The notes beneath the pieces were generated by a model. It had not been told where the DNA came from. It was given only the letters and a program-made list of their open reading frames with translations, and did no database searches. Source: Branchiostoma floridae (Eukaryota > Chordata > Leptocardii > Amphioxiformes > Branchiostomatidae). From it: a stretch of DNA of 64,000 nucleotides. The position numbers were made by a program, and so were the translations under genes. This document shows positions 22,401 through 32,770 of this stretch, piece by piece. Each line of letters begins with the position of its first letter. The first letter of the stretch is position 1. The stretch is taken from assembly GCF_000003815.2 (NCBI RefSeq), contig NW_023365752.1:1-64000 (forward strand). The letters are read 5' to 3'.

Positions 22401-23423
22401 AGGCGACACCCTGTTAAAATGCACTACTAAGGACTGCTGGCAATGTTTAATTACGTCCTTAGATAGTGTCACAGGAGTTCGTTTAAGTCTACGCCGCCAT
22501 TTATTGCATCAGGGATTATTTCCTCCAATTTGAGACAGCTTTATCATTCATTTCAAAGCGAAAGTCAAAGAAACCTGGAACATAAACCGTAAGACTTGTC
22601 AACAGCAGTTGTGTTCTTTCGTGACATGTGTTGTCTTCAATATCAAGGACATATGTCTTAGTGTACCAAGGCCAGGCGTATTTGTGGACAATGTTCTGCG
22701 TTAAGATAGCTAGCTTGTGATGAAAATTGCTAAACTTGATTCTTTTCGAGAACGTTCGTTGGGCGATTCATTTTTTAAAAACTACGTCCAAGGATCATGT
22801 CACGGTAGTCTGCTTATGGTGCCACTGTCATTGACGGCTGGGACACTGACCAGTGGACTATCCACGCCTCTTGACCACTGGACTACGCACGCAACGTCAC
22901 CTAAATGGTGGACGGAGATAAACCAATGGACCAAATGGTCGGTGACTTCAAATGTGATCTGTTGTGGCTTACCTGAAAAACACGCTACTGAAAAAAAGTT
23001 TCAATCATTTATAGGACTCTGCGTTAGGCCTCAGTTCACTGTTCATCCGTTATGAATTGATTTTACTTGTTAAAAAAGAGCAAAGTGTGGATGTTTTCCA
23101 GTGATACTGAACCTCTGAGAATCTGAAAGTTTATTTTAAAATTTATCCTGAAGTATACACTCTCCCCCGATATGTTACTTTCAGTTTTATTTCCTTTAAT
23201 CTGATTTTTTTAAGCGGGAAACTCCTTCCATACCCAGGTCAAACTGTCGTTTAGACATTTACCCTTCTCACACGTCTTCAGATCGGCACCTGAAGCTTAG
23301 ACCAACGTCTGTTTATACGAAATGTTATCCAAAGTCCAGCCTGTATATCTGCGGGCGCTTGAACGTGCTATTGCAGTTTTGATAAATGTTGCTAGGTAGC
23401 GCTTTTGATCCATGAGATACATT
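22401..23423. other. No gene seen
   Basis: A 112-codon plus frame (22717-23055) has no recognisable protein features. Further copies of the minisatellite and of the 25-base motif are the only structure I can name. Confidence 0.5.
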
Positions 23424-23666
23424 CAGGGATATACATGCCAGATATTCCTTTGATATGATATGCCTGCCGTTTTAGTAAGGACTGCTAGGTGACGCGAGCG
23501 ATCCATCAAAATAAAGGTGCTCTCTTTATATGCATATTCTGTGGACACCATAACGGTTGTAACAAAAATTGAAGTGACATGACAAGGAATCACGGCCAAT
23601 AATCTTTTCATTTTATTTCTATGTTCAAGAGTTGGGCAAAGCGACACTAATGTGGTAGACTGTTAT

Positions 23667-23867
23667 GAGGGTCTGCATGCTCTTTAACATAAGGCGTAGG
23701 TAGCCTATTCTTATTTCCCGTTATTCGTACGGAAAACCATCTTATCTACGTAATTCGTAGCGAGGCGACCAAATTTAGCGTAATTACCTCCTTCATTTAG
23801 CGTAATACGTAGGGGGTTCTTCTGAATTAAGCGTAAATCATTGTCGGGACCCCCCATGCAGACCCTC
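23667..23867. mobile_element. 201-bp MITE (copy in duplication A)
   Basis: Termini are GAGGGTCTGCATG and its perfect reverse complement CATGCAGACCCTC, flanked by TGTTAT on both sides (6-bp target duplication). No coding capacity. The same insertion is at the equivalent site in copy B, so it predates the duplication. Confidence 0.85.
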
Positions 23868-24128
23868 TGTTATCATTTGCAAACTAAAATCATGGCTACA
23901 TGTACCCAGGTAGTGTCCCTTCTACAAGTGCAATAATGGCTACCACACAACATATTTTTCCATTTTGGTTTCTTCCTGTCATTTTGAGCATCACCGGAGG
24001 GGAAAAATTCTTCTTTTTTTCTTCAACATTTGGCAAAAATTGACGAGCGCTCTGATATCATCCAAAAGATTTACTTTATGTGACCTAATATATCAACACA
24101 TGAGTACAGAATCTTGCCAATGTTAAGC

Positions 24129-24134
24129 TTTATT
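24129..24134 (-). terminator. Polyadenylation signal of zinc-finger gene A
   Basis: AATAAA on the minus strand about 215 bases after the stop codon. The same hexamer is conserved at 28432-28437 in copy B. Confidence 0.5.
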
Positions 24135-24345
24135 GGATCTGGTATGTATTGAGACACACTTTGTAATACTAATATCAACAAAATTCAATACAAGAATACT
24201 CTCCATCTACAATCAATTGTTGTTATACTTTTACTTTGTTGCAAATACATAAAAAAAACCAACTTTTATGCCAAATCATAAGAGGTTAACTCAAAATTCA
24301 TATTATAGAAACAAACTTTCTCAGGAACAAAATGATTGTGGATCT

Positions 24346-25737
24346 TCATTTACATTGGTGCTTGGTTCTCATATGCCAGACGAGGCTGCTTCTTTGACTT
24401 GCCTTGTAGTCACACTCTTGACAACTGTAGGGTCTCTCACCGGTGTGACACCTCATGTGTTTTGTAAGATTACCCTTATCAGCTGTCCTATAGCCACATT
24501 CCTCACATTTGTAGGGTTTCACACCAGCGTGGTACTTCATATGTCTCTCAATGTGTGACACACGGTAGGTCTTGTATTCACAAAGTTCACAGCGGTAAGG
24601 TTCCTCGTCACTGTGTTTTTTCATGTGCTTGACAAGCGAACTTTTAAGTGACGCCTGATAATGACATTGGTTGCACTTGAACGGTTTCTCGCCAGTGTGT
24701 GTCCTCACGTGATCGACAAGTCTGGTCCTATCTGATGCCCTGTAACCACATTCGCCACACATGAAAGGCTTTTCTCCTGTTTTGTGACGTTGCCTGTGCT
24801 TGGAGTGTTTCTGTGCTTTCAATGTATTAAATCCACTGATATCAATTCTCGAGTTCTTACAATCTGGAGTCAGTTTACAAGAAGCGGAAGGAGTCTCCTC
24901 AATATTCACTTTGGGACTTTTTTCATGCTCACCATTTATCAAACCAGTCTCTCTGTCATAGATATAACGTTCATTCTGACTCCGGCTGGACGGTAGAGAA
25001 ATTCGATCATCCTCGGACACATGGCATTCCGTCTTTATACATGTATGTCTTTCAGTGTGGTCTGACGTCGGTTCACAAGAGGCAAAGACTGTTTCTTCAC
25101 AGGGTTTATCATCTTCCACAGGCTTCTCTGTGTAAGTATTACTCGTTGAGTTAACTGCATTAAGCACTTGTGTGCTGAAAGTAGGAGTGCCCATGTTAAG
25201 CTCATCATGACTGCCTCTATGTGATTCATCCTCAGTTATCATAGCAACATCTTCTTCTTCTTCAATGCAGGAGTGTTCTACAGTATTCATTTGTACCGGG
25301 GAGCCATGAAAAGAAGGAAGTGTAGCTGTCAGCTGCACCTGGACTGCATTAAGTGCAAGCTCCTTGTTATGCACTTTATTGCTGTTTTCCCTGCTGTTCT
25401 CAATGTCTAGTCCAGAACTTTGCTGTGAGGCGTCAGGAGTCGAAGTCTTTGTTGCCATCGTTTCTGCATACGCCTGTGGAATATTCTTCTGCATAATGAT
25501 TGTCTCCTGTTCTTTTCCTGGCATGCTTACTTCTGCTTTCCTTTTCAATAGAAGGTATTCCTCCAACATCACGTCCCTAAGGATACTGACCAGCCTGTCC
25601 TTGATGCTGTTCTCTTTGTCCAGGTTTTTAATCCTTCTGTTGAGTTCAAACATCAGCTCCTCCATGTTCAGTCTGGGGAGGACTGCTATGGTCACCTCGT
25701 GCGAGAGGCCACAGATGATCTCCTGTTGTCTGGACAT
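24346..25737 (-). CDS. C2H2 zinc-finger protein, copy A
   Basis: Intact 463-codon frame from an ATG to TAA, probably a nuclear DNA-binding protein. The first ~85 residues are hydrophobic-helical (HEVTIAVLPRLNMEELMFEL, then an Asn/Lys/Arg helix) and are not a KRAB, BTB or SCAN domain I recognise. A long acidic, Ser/Thr-rich disordered middle follows. The C-terminus carries five tandem C2H2 fingers from about residue 327 at 28-residue spacing, with TGEKPF-type linkers. Contact residues at helix positions -1, 3 and 6 read D-R-D, L-S-K, R-H-R, D-N-K and Q-S-W. Finger 5 has HX4H instead of HX3H. TCTCCTTCAG lies one base before the ATG, so an untranslated upstream exon is likely. The duplicate lies 4.3 kb away on the same strand. 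The binding target cannot be read from the sequence. Confidence 0.93.
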   Translation of the reverse strand: MSRQQEIICGLSHEVTIAVLPRLNMEELMFELNRRIKNLDKENSIKDRLVSILRDVMLEEYLLLKRKAEVSMPGKEQETIIMQKNIPQAYAETMATKTSTPDASQQSSGLDIENSRENSNKVHNKELALNAVQVQLTATLPSFHGSPVQMNTVEHSCIEEEEDVAMITEDESHRGSHDELNMGTPTFSTQVLNAVNSTSNTYTEKPVEDDKPCEETVFASCEPTSDHTERHTCIKTECHVSEDDRISLPSSRSQNERYIYDRETGLINGEHEKSPKVNIEETPSASCKLTPDCKNSRIDISGFNTLKAQKHSKHRQRHKTGEKPFMCGECGYRASDRTRLVDHVRTHTGEKPFKCNQCHYQASLKSSLVKHMKKHSDEEPYRCELCEYKTYRVSHIERHMKYHAGVKPYKCEECGYRTADKGNLTKHMRCHTGERPYSCQECDYKASQRSSLVWHMRTKHQCK

Positions 25738-26296
25738 GCTGAAGGAGATTTATGATCAATAAATATGTGTTATTAAATGTACAGCATGATGATAAAGGGC
25801 ATAGAACTCAAATAACTTGTCCCGATGGACAATACTTTTCTTCTGCTAAATGATTCTAATTTGACGTTTACATGTGCATGATATACATAATGCTGTTTCA
25901 TTATAAATAATAATCTTTATTGCAAATTATAAATACGTTGTACCTCTACTGATCTATATTATATTGTGATTATATATCTAATCAAAATAAGCCCTTTTAC
26001 AGAGATCAGAACATAGTGCGGTGACAGGAATATGTCAAAGGTAAAGTCCATGTAAAAGGAAACAGTCTCGCCCACACGGGGTTTGTTTTCTTTACCTACA
26101 TGACATATTACGGTAACAGGTCGACTCGCCCCATGACCAACTCGCCCCAACTATTTACTACTAGTACTTCTCGGTTTTATTCAGATTTTGTACAAATACA
26201 TCCTACTTCTATTAGTAAATATTACTTAGAGTTGGAAATTAGAGTTCCAACTCCATATTACCTAGAATTCCTGTCGCCGCAGGTGCGTTCTGATCT

Positions 26297-26390
26297 CTGT
26301 GCAAACTTTTTCAATATTGAATTCACGTATTTCTACACGTATAATTGAAGGTTATATGTACTATTCTGGGTAATAAGCCCTTGACAAAGT
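26297..26390 (+). other. Segment inverted relative to its duplicate
   Basis: The stretch with TATTGAATTCACGTATTTC and ATAATTGAAGG lies in the opposite orientation at about 30972-31060, while the flanks (GATCTCTGT on the left, ACAAAGTGAGCTTCTTCTG on the right) keep the same orientation. This is a clean local inversion of about 90-95 bp that distinguishes the two copies. Confidence 0.85.
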
Positions 26391-26957
26391 GAGCTTCTTC
26401 TGAAGAAAACTGCGTGGTTTGTTTTTAAGGTAGTGAGACGCCCCCTCCCCCCGTTCACTACCCTTTTTCGAGTTATTCCAATGAAAACTGGATTTTGAAG
26501 TCGAGTTTAATCAGGTTTACCATACCTGGTTTATAGCCACACTGTAGGAGGGAAGATGGTTCCAGGTATTCCTTCCTTTGAAGTAGAAACTAGGTACCTT
26601 TCCAGAGACGAACAAATGTGTAACACATGCATATGGGGAAATGGTAAATGGCATTGAAGGTCAAAGATTAAGGGTCAGGCCCACTGATTACCTCACTCAT
26701 GCACTGACCTCAAGATTTTGGTATGTAGGGAGGCGATAAGGAAAGAATGTTGCTGGAAGATTGAAGAGACTATAAAAAAAGCTACATTAGAAGGCAAATG
26801 TATTTTGTTCGCCACAGTTTTGCCACTAGTGACATAAATCCAACAATTTTTTTCCGGGTAGATTTAAAAAACAAACAAAAAAACTGGACTTCGCCTTAAT
26901 TCGAACTGTTGCCATTCTAGTTAACATTGCTAGGTGACGCTTTTGATCCATGGAGAC

Positions 26958-27149
26958 GACACATCCTTTGAAAGTAGTTGCTTGTACTTTAGCAAACATC
27001 GCTAGGTGACGCTTGTGATACATGAACATAACCGTACGACAGCAAGTGATAGGCGATTGTCTTATGACAGAAATGTTTTTATTTTCTTGTAAGTATCTTA
27101 ATTTCAATAATCAATCAGAACTGTTGTCCATCCACTAGCAAGGGCCTGC
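26958..27149. other. Linker with two minus-strand ATGGATCAAAAGCG-type motifs nearby
   Basis: Sequence between duplication copy A and the minisatellite. A 93-codon minus frame (26826-27107) contains MYHKRHLAMF and MDQKRHLAML, translations of the 25-base motif, but has no other protein character. Confidence 0.4.
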
Positions 27150-27727
27150 TTAACGCTGACATACACTTACTCAAAAACAGACAATCAATACACCTGTCAA
27201 ACTCACAAACACACCTGTCCTTGGTACTGAACAGTATCCACTCACACAAACACACCTCTTCTTGGTACTGAACACTATCCACTCACACAAACACACCTCT
27301 TCTTGGTACTGAACAATATCCACTCACACAAACACACCTGTCCTTGGTACTGAACACTATCCACCCGCACAAACACACCTGTCCTTGGTACTGAACACTA
27401 TTCAATCACACAAACACACCTCTCCTTGGTGCTGAACACTATCCAATCACACAAACACACCTCTCCTTGGTACTGAACACTATCCACTCACACAAACACA
27501 CCTGTCCTTGGTTCTGAACAATATCCACTCACACAAACACACCTGTCCTTGGTACTGAACACTATCCACCCGCACAAACACACCTGTCCTTGGTGCTGAA
27601 CACTATTCAATCACACAAACACACCTCTCCTTGGTGCTGAACACTATCCAATCACACAAACACACCTCTCCTTGGTACTGAACACTATCCACTCACACAA
27701 ACACACCTGTCCTTGGCACTTAACACT
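27150..27727 (-). repeat. CA-rich minisatellite (~40-bp units), reverse of 21790-22135
   Basis: About 14 units of CACCTGTCCTTGGTACTGAA, CACTATCCACTCACACAAA with small variants (TCTTCTTGG, CCGCACAAA, AATCACACAAA). Higher-order structure is visible: a five-unit block ending CCGCACAAACACACC recurs. It separates the two halves of the segmental duplication and could have mediated it. Confidence 0.9.
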
Positions 27728-27970
27728 CAGGGATATACATGCGAGATATTCCTTTGATATGATATGCCTGCAGTTTTAGTAAGGACTGCTAGGTGACGTG
27801 AGCGATCCATCAAAATAAAGGTGCTCTCTATATATGCATATTTTGTAGACACCATAACGGTTAAAACAAAAATTGAAGTGACATAACAAGGAATGATGGC
27901 CAATAATCTTTTCATTTTATTTCTATGTTCAAGAGTTGGGCAAAGCCACACTTATGTGGTAGACTGTTAT

Positions 27971-28170
27971 GAGGGTCTGCAGTTCTTTAACATAAGGCGT
28001 AGGTAGCCTATTCTTATTTCCCGCTATTCGTACGGAAAACCATCTTATCTACGTAATTCGTAGCGAGGCAACCAAATTTAGCGTAATTACCTCCTTCATT
28101 TAGCGTAATACGTAGGGGGTTCTTCTGAATTAAGCGTAAATCGTTGTCGGGACCCCCCATGCAGACCCTC
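27971..28170. mobile_element. 200-bp MITE (copy in duplication B)
   Basis: Orthologous to 23667-23867: GAGGGTCTGCA at the left, CATGCAGACCCTC at the right, TGTTAT on both sides. The left terminus has lost a few bases relative to copy A. Confidence 0.85.
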
Positions 28171-28431
28171 TGTTATCATTTGCAAACAAAAATCATGGCT
28201 ACATGTACCCAAGTAGTGTCCCTTCTACAAGTGCAATAATGGCTACCACACAACATATTTTTCCATTTTGGTTTCTTCTTGTCATTTTGAGCATCACCGG
28301 AGGGGAAGAATTCTTCTTTTTTTCTTCAACATTTGGCAAAAATTGACGAGCGCTCTGATATCATCCAAAAGATTTACTTTATGTGACTTAATATATCAAC
28401 ATATGAGTACAGAAGCTTGCCAATGTTAAGC

Positions 28432-28437
28432 TTTATT
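28432..28437 (-). terminator. Polyadenylation signal of zinc-finger gene B
   Basis: AATAAA on the minus strand about 212 bases after the stop codon, at the same relative position as in copy A. Confidence 0.5.
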
Positions 28438-28648
28438 GAATTTGGTACTTATTGAAACACAGTTTGTAATACTAATATCAACAAAATTCAATACAAGAAT
28501 ACTCTCCATCTACAATCAATTGTTGTTATACTTTTACTTCCCTGTAAATACATGAAAAAACACAACTTTTATGCCAAATCATAAGAGGTCAACTCAAAAT
28601 TTATATTATAGAAACAAACTTTCTTAGAAACAAAATGATCGCGACTTT

Positions 28649-30046
28649 TCATTTACATTGGTGCTTGGTTCTCATATGCCAGACGAGGCTGCTTCTTTGA
28701 CTTGCCTTGTAGTCACACTCTTGACAACTGTAGGGTCTCTCACCGGTGTGACACCTCATGTGTTTTGTAAGATTACCCTTATCAGCTGTCCTATAGCCAC
28801 ATTCCTCACATTTGTAGGGTTTCACACCAGCGTGGTACTTCATATGTCTCTCAATGTGTGCCCCACGGTAGGTCTTGTATTCACAAAGTTCACAGCGGTA
28901 AGGTTCCTCGTCACTGTGTTTTTTCATATGCTTGACGAGCGAACTTTTAAGTGACGCCTGATAATGACATTGGTTGCACTTGAACGGTTTCTCGCCAGTG
29001 TGTGTCCTAATGTGATCGACAAGTCTGGTCCTATCTGATGCCCTATAACCACATTCACCACACATAAAAGGCTTTTCTCCTGTTTTGTGACGTTGCCTGT
29101 GCTTGGAGTGTTTCTGTGCATTCAATGTATTAAATCCACCGATATCGATTCTCGAGTTCTTACAAGTCCAGTGTGGAGTCAGTTTACAACAAGTAGAAGG
29201 AGTCTCCTCAATATTCACTTTGGGACTTTTCTCATGCTCACCATTTATCAAACCAGTCTCTCTGTCATCAGTATAACGTTCATTTTGATTCTGGCTGGAC
29301 GGTAGAGAAATTCGATCATCCTCGGACACATGGCATTCCGTTTTTATACATGCATGTCTTTCAGTGTTGTCTGGAGTCGTTTCACAAGCGGCAAAGGCTG
29401 TTTCCTCACAGGGTTTATCATCTTCCACAGGCTTCTCTGTGAAAGTATTACTCCTTGAGTTAACTGCATTAAGCACTTGTGTGCTGAAAGTAGGAGTGCC
29501 CATGTTCAGCTCATCATGACTGCTTCTATGTGCTTCATCCTCAGTTGCCATAGCAACATCTTCTTCTTCTTCAATGCAGGAGTGTTCTACAGTATTCATT
29601 TGTGCCGGGGAGCCATGAAAAGAAGGAAGTGTAGCTGTCAGCTGCACCTGGACTGCATTAAGTGCCAGCTCCTTGTCATGCACTTTATTGCTGTTTTCCC
29701 TGCTGTTCTCAATGTCTAGTCCGGAACTTTGCAGTGAGGCGCCAGGAGTTGAAGTCTCTGTTGACATCGTTTCTGCATATGCCCTTGGAATATTCTTTTG
29801 CATAATGATTGTCTCCTGTTCTTTTCCTGGAATGCTTACTTCTGCTTTCCTTTTCAACTGAAGGTATTCCTCCGACATCACATCCCTAAGGATACTGACC
29901 AGCCTGTCTTTGATGCTGTCCTCTTTGTCCAGGTTTTGAATCCTTCTGTTGAGTTCAAACATCAGCTCCTCCATGTTCAGTCTGGGGAGGACTGCTATGG
30001 TCACCTCGTGCGAGAGGCCACAGATGATCTCCTGTTGTCTGGACAT
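28649..30046 (-). CDS. C2H2 zinc-finger protein, copy B
   Basis: Intact 465-codon paralogue of the gene at 24346-25737. The two-residue difference in length comes from a small insertion (TPHWTCKNSR against TPDCKNSR) before the fingers. All five C2H2 fingers keep their zinc ligands and the same -1, 3 and 6 helix residues. Finger 3 differs only at helix positions 1 and 2 (GA in place of VS). Most substitutions fall in the acidic disordered middle. The same CTTCAG-C-ATG start context is present, so the upstream untranslated exon, if real, was copied too. Both copies being open suggests both are under constraint or that the duplication is recent. Confidence 0.93.
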   Translation of the reverse strand: MSRQQEIICGLSHEVTIAVLPRLNMEELMFELNRRIQNLDKEDSIKDRLVSILRDVMSEEYLQLKRKAEVSIPGKEQETIIMQKNIPRAYAETMSTETSTPGASLQSSGLDIENSRENSNKVHDKELALNAVQVQLTATLPSFHGSPAQMNTVEHSCIEEEEDVAMATEDEAHRSSHDELNMGTPTFSTQVLNAVNSRSNTFTEKPVEDDKPCEETAFAACETTPDNTERHACIKTECHVSEDDRISLPSSQNQNERYTDDRETGLINGEHEKSPKVNIEETPSTCCKLTPHWTCKNSRIDIGGFNTLNAQKHSKHRQRHKTGEKPFMCGECGYRASDRTRLVDHIRTHTGEKPFKCNQCHYQASLKSSLVKHMKKHSDEEPYRCELCEYKTYRGAHIERHMKYHAGVKPYKCEECGYRTADKGNLTKHMRCHTGERPYSCQECDYKASQRSSLVWHMRTKHQCK

Positions 30047-30194
30047 GCTGAAGGAGATTTATGATCAATAAATATGTGTTATTAAATGTACAGCATGATG
30101 ATAAAGGGCACAGAACTCAAATAACTTGTCCCGATGGACAATACTTTTCTTCTGCTAAATGATTCTAATTTGACGTTTACATATGCATGATATA

Positions 30195-30703
30195 CAGTCA
30201 AACCTGCCCGAGCGACCACCTCTTCTCAGCGACCCCCTGGCCATTTCGACCGCTTTTTCTCGGTCCCGATTCTTTTTCCTATTGACGTAAGCATTAAGCG
30301 ACCTTTTCTCAACGACCACCTGGCCAACGCGACTGCGACCGGCCCAAATTGGCCCCGTGTATGGGGAGAGTCACACCCCATGCACGTTAAAGAACCCCCA
30401 CACGTGCGATGGTGCGGTGTGGATGGAGCAAACCATTCTGTCTGGAGTTGGTGATTCACTACAAATCACCCGGGCGGAGGCCTGGCGAACCTTCGTGTCG
30501 TATCAGCCATACGGTGATTTACATCATTCACCATGCCCCGGAGAGGAGATAGGCGCCGCCAGGGGACTAAAATGCCTATTGATACAGCACAACATGTTGT
30601 GCTGCCCCTACGGCTAATTAATCAGCCTACGGCTGATTAAAAAAGGCTATGGGACGAACGAACGAACGAACGAACCGGGTGGTCGTCTTGGGCAGGTTTC
30701 ACT
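30195..30703. mobile_element. MITE with ~22-bp imperfect terminal inverted repeats, only in copy B
   Basis: The left end AGTCAAACCTGCCCGAG-CGACCACC pairs with the right end read backwards, AGTGAAACCTGCCCAAGACGACCACC. Copy A has an uninterrupted GATATACATAATG at the site, and ATACA (or four of those bases) is repeated on both sides. The interior contains CATGCACGTTAAAGAACCC, (GAAC)n and palindromic TAATCAGCCTACGGCTGATTA. No coding capacity. It inserted after the segmental duplication. Confidence 0.8.
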
Positions 30704-31399
30704 AATACATAATGTTGTTTCATTATACATGTAAATACCTCTACTGATCTATATTATATTGTGATTATATATCTAATCAAAATAAGCCCTTATACAGAGA
30801 TCAGAACGTAGTGCAGTGACAGGAATATGTCAAAGGTAAAGTCTCTGAAAATGAAAACAGTCTCGCCCAGACGGCCGTTTGTTTTCTTTACCTATGAGTA
30901 TGACATATTATTTACAAGCTCCATATTACCTAGAATGCCTGTCGCCGCACGTGCGTTCTGATCTCTGTCAAAGGCTTATTACTAGTACTTAGAATAGTAC
31001 AGATAACCTTCAATTATACGTGTAGAAATACGTGAATTCAATATTGAAAAGGTTTGCACAAAGTGAGCTTCTTCTGAAACAAGAAATCTTTTTAAAAAAG
31101 CTGTGCCTTGCCGCGTGGTAGGAATATCGTCAGGAAAAGGTAGGTCGGCACTTCAAGCCCGGCAAGGCAAAATGCTGTGCCTTGGCGTGCAGTAAGGATA
31201 ATTTGCTTGTCTGCTAAATACGTATTATGGTAGCCAAAGCCTTGTATTGATCTGTTAATTTTGTTGCAAGTATATGTAGGTGTCTTAAAATATGACCTTG
31301 CATTTTCTGACCCTCGACAACTAATAAATATGAAATAATTAGACATTATTTCAAGGATATACAGTAACAATTTTAATTTATTTCATTTCTGTGAAAGGA

Positions 31400-31805
31400 C
31401 AGCTGAGTGGGTACTGTATGCTTAGCAGGAGTTCAGGTACTGTGGTCAGCTGAGAGGGTACTGCATGCACAGCAGGCGTCCAGATATTGTGCCCAGCTGA
31501 GAGGGTACTGCATGCACAGCAGGCGTCCAGGTATTGTGGATAGCTGAGTGGGTACTGCATGCATGGCTGGAGTCCAGGTACTGTGGTCAGCTGAGTGGGT
31601 ACTGCATGCATGGCTGGAGTCCAGGTATTGTGGCCAGCTGAGTGGGTACTGAATGCACAGCAGGAGTCCAGGTATTGTGGTCAGCTTAGTGGGAGCTGCA
31701 TGCATGGCTGGAGTCCAGGTACTGTGTTCAGCTGAGTGGGTACTGCATGCACAGCAGGAGTCCAGGTACTGTGGTGAGCTGAGTGGGTACTGCCTGCACA
31801 ATTTG
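31400..31805. repeat. 47-bp minisatellite
   Basis: About nine units with CAGCTGAG(T/A)GGGTACTGCATGCA and CAGGAGTCCAGGTA(T/C)TGTGG; AGCTGAG recurs at 31448, 31495 and 31542 (47-bp steps). The period is not a multiple of three, and the minus-strand 122-codon frame across it is a repeat artefact. Confidence 0.92.
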
Positions 31806-32697
31806 AGGTACTGTGGTAAGTTGAGAGGGTATGTGAATGACTGCAGTTCAGGTATATGTACTATGGTAAGATTGAACAGTTAGTCAAAAATAAATTAATT
31901 GTCTTTTGACAAATTTGACAACTTATATGAAACGTGTTGTTTATCAGATGGCATTACTTTGTATATTGCAATATTTGATGTAGTTCATCAGAGCAGCGTG
32001 CATTTGTGCTAATCACAATGCAGTCTGTACGGTGGCAGAGGTTGAACTTGTTGTTGTATTGGTTGGAAGATTGAGTGCAAAAGCACAGTCTGCACGAAGG
32101 CAAGGATTGGTAATAAGTGGCAAATGAGCTAACTATATTTAGTACCATGCAAACACCGCATGTGACCATGTTGGAACACGTTTTCAGCTGTGTTTGCCGA
32201 CGAATTCCTGCCGTTAGGGAGAATTTGCGGCCTCAAAACTGATATCACAAGTGAAGCGAAGTTATAGTTGTTGTTTTACTTTCATTATTTTGAAAGAACT
32301 TTGTAGCGTCATAGCGAGATCAACCGATATGTTTGGATGACATAGCGGCGCGGAAATATATGCTTCGACGGCGTGAATTTTGAGCAAAAATACCGCAGAA
32401 TTATGGTTAGAAAACCCAAGGAGCTTTTATCCTTGGAAAACCCCACATTTTATTATTTCAGGGGTCCCTGGTCCAATTTAAAAGAAATAATAAGTGTACC
32501 GTCCAAAATAAGAACGTAGCGGGTGGATTCTGCGGCTGAAAAAAATAAACGTAACTGTTACCTAAACATGCACTCTTGAAAATGCAGACCAAAAAGTCCC
32601 AAAGGTGGGTTTTCATGGTTCTGGTCGCATGACGAAAATATTCTTATATCAAATGGATGTTATAAAAAGGTAAAAGGACAATTGAAAAAAAAAAAAC

Positions 32698-32770
32698 TTT
32701 CACTAGGCGGGTTCGAACCGGGGTCGGCAGTGTGGCGACTAATCACGCTATCCACTACGCCATGCTAACA
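32698..32770 (-). pseudogene. tRNA-like sequence (tRNA pseudogene or SINE head)
   Basis: On the minus strand the A-box TGGCGTAGTGGATAG and B-box GGTTCGAACCC are present at tRNA spacing. A four-pair D stem can be drawn. The anticodon stem and half of the T stem do not pair, and acceptor ends do not match, so it is unlikely to be a functional tRNA. Confidence 0.55.

Larger units (their letters stand above)
23424..26957. repeat. Segmental duplication, copy A (3.5 kb)
   Basis: Matches 27728-34060 in the same orientation, starting at CAGGGATATACATGC and ending after GCTAGGTGACGCTTTT. It contains one MITE, one zinc-finger gene and about 1.2 kb of downstream-plus-strand sequence. Copy A is uninterrupted apart from a short AATAATAATCTTTATTGC retroelement tail near 25906-25935 that copy B lacks. 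Confidence 0.9.

Noticed and set aside
22717-23055. 112-codon plus frame
   Set aside because: No recognisable protein features; lies among repeat remnants beside duplication copy A.
23423-23647. 74-codon minus frame conserved in both duplication copies (also 27727-27951)
   Set aside because: Conservation is explained by the segmental duplication; the frame covers the 25-base motif and has no domain.
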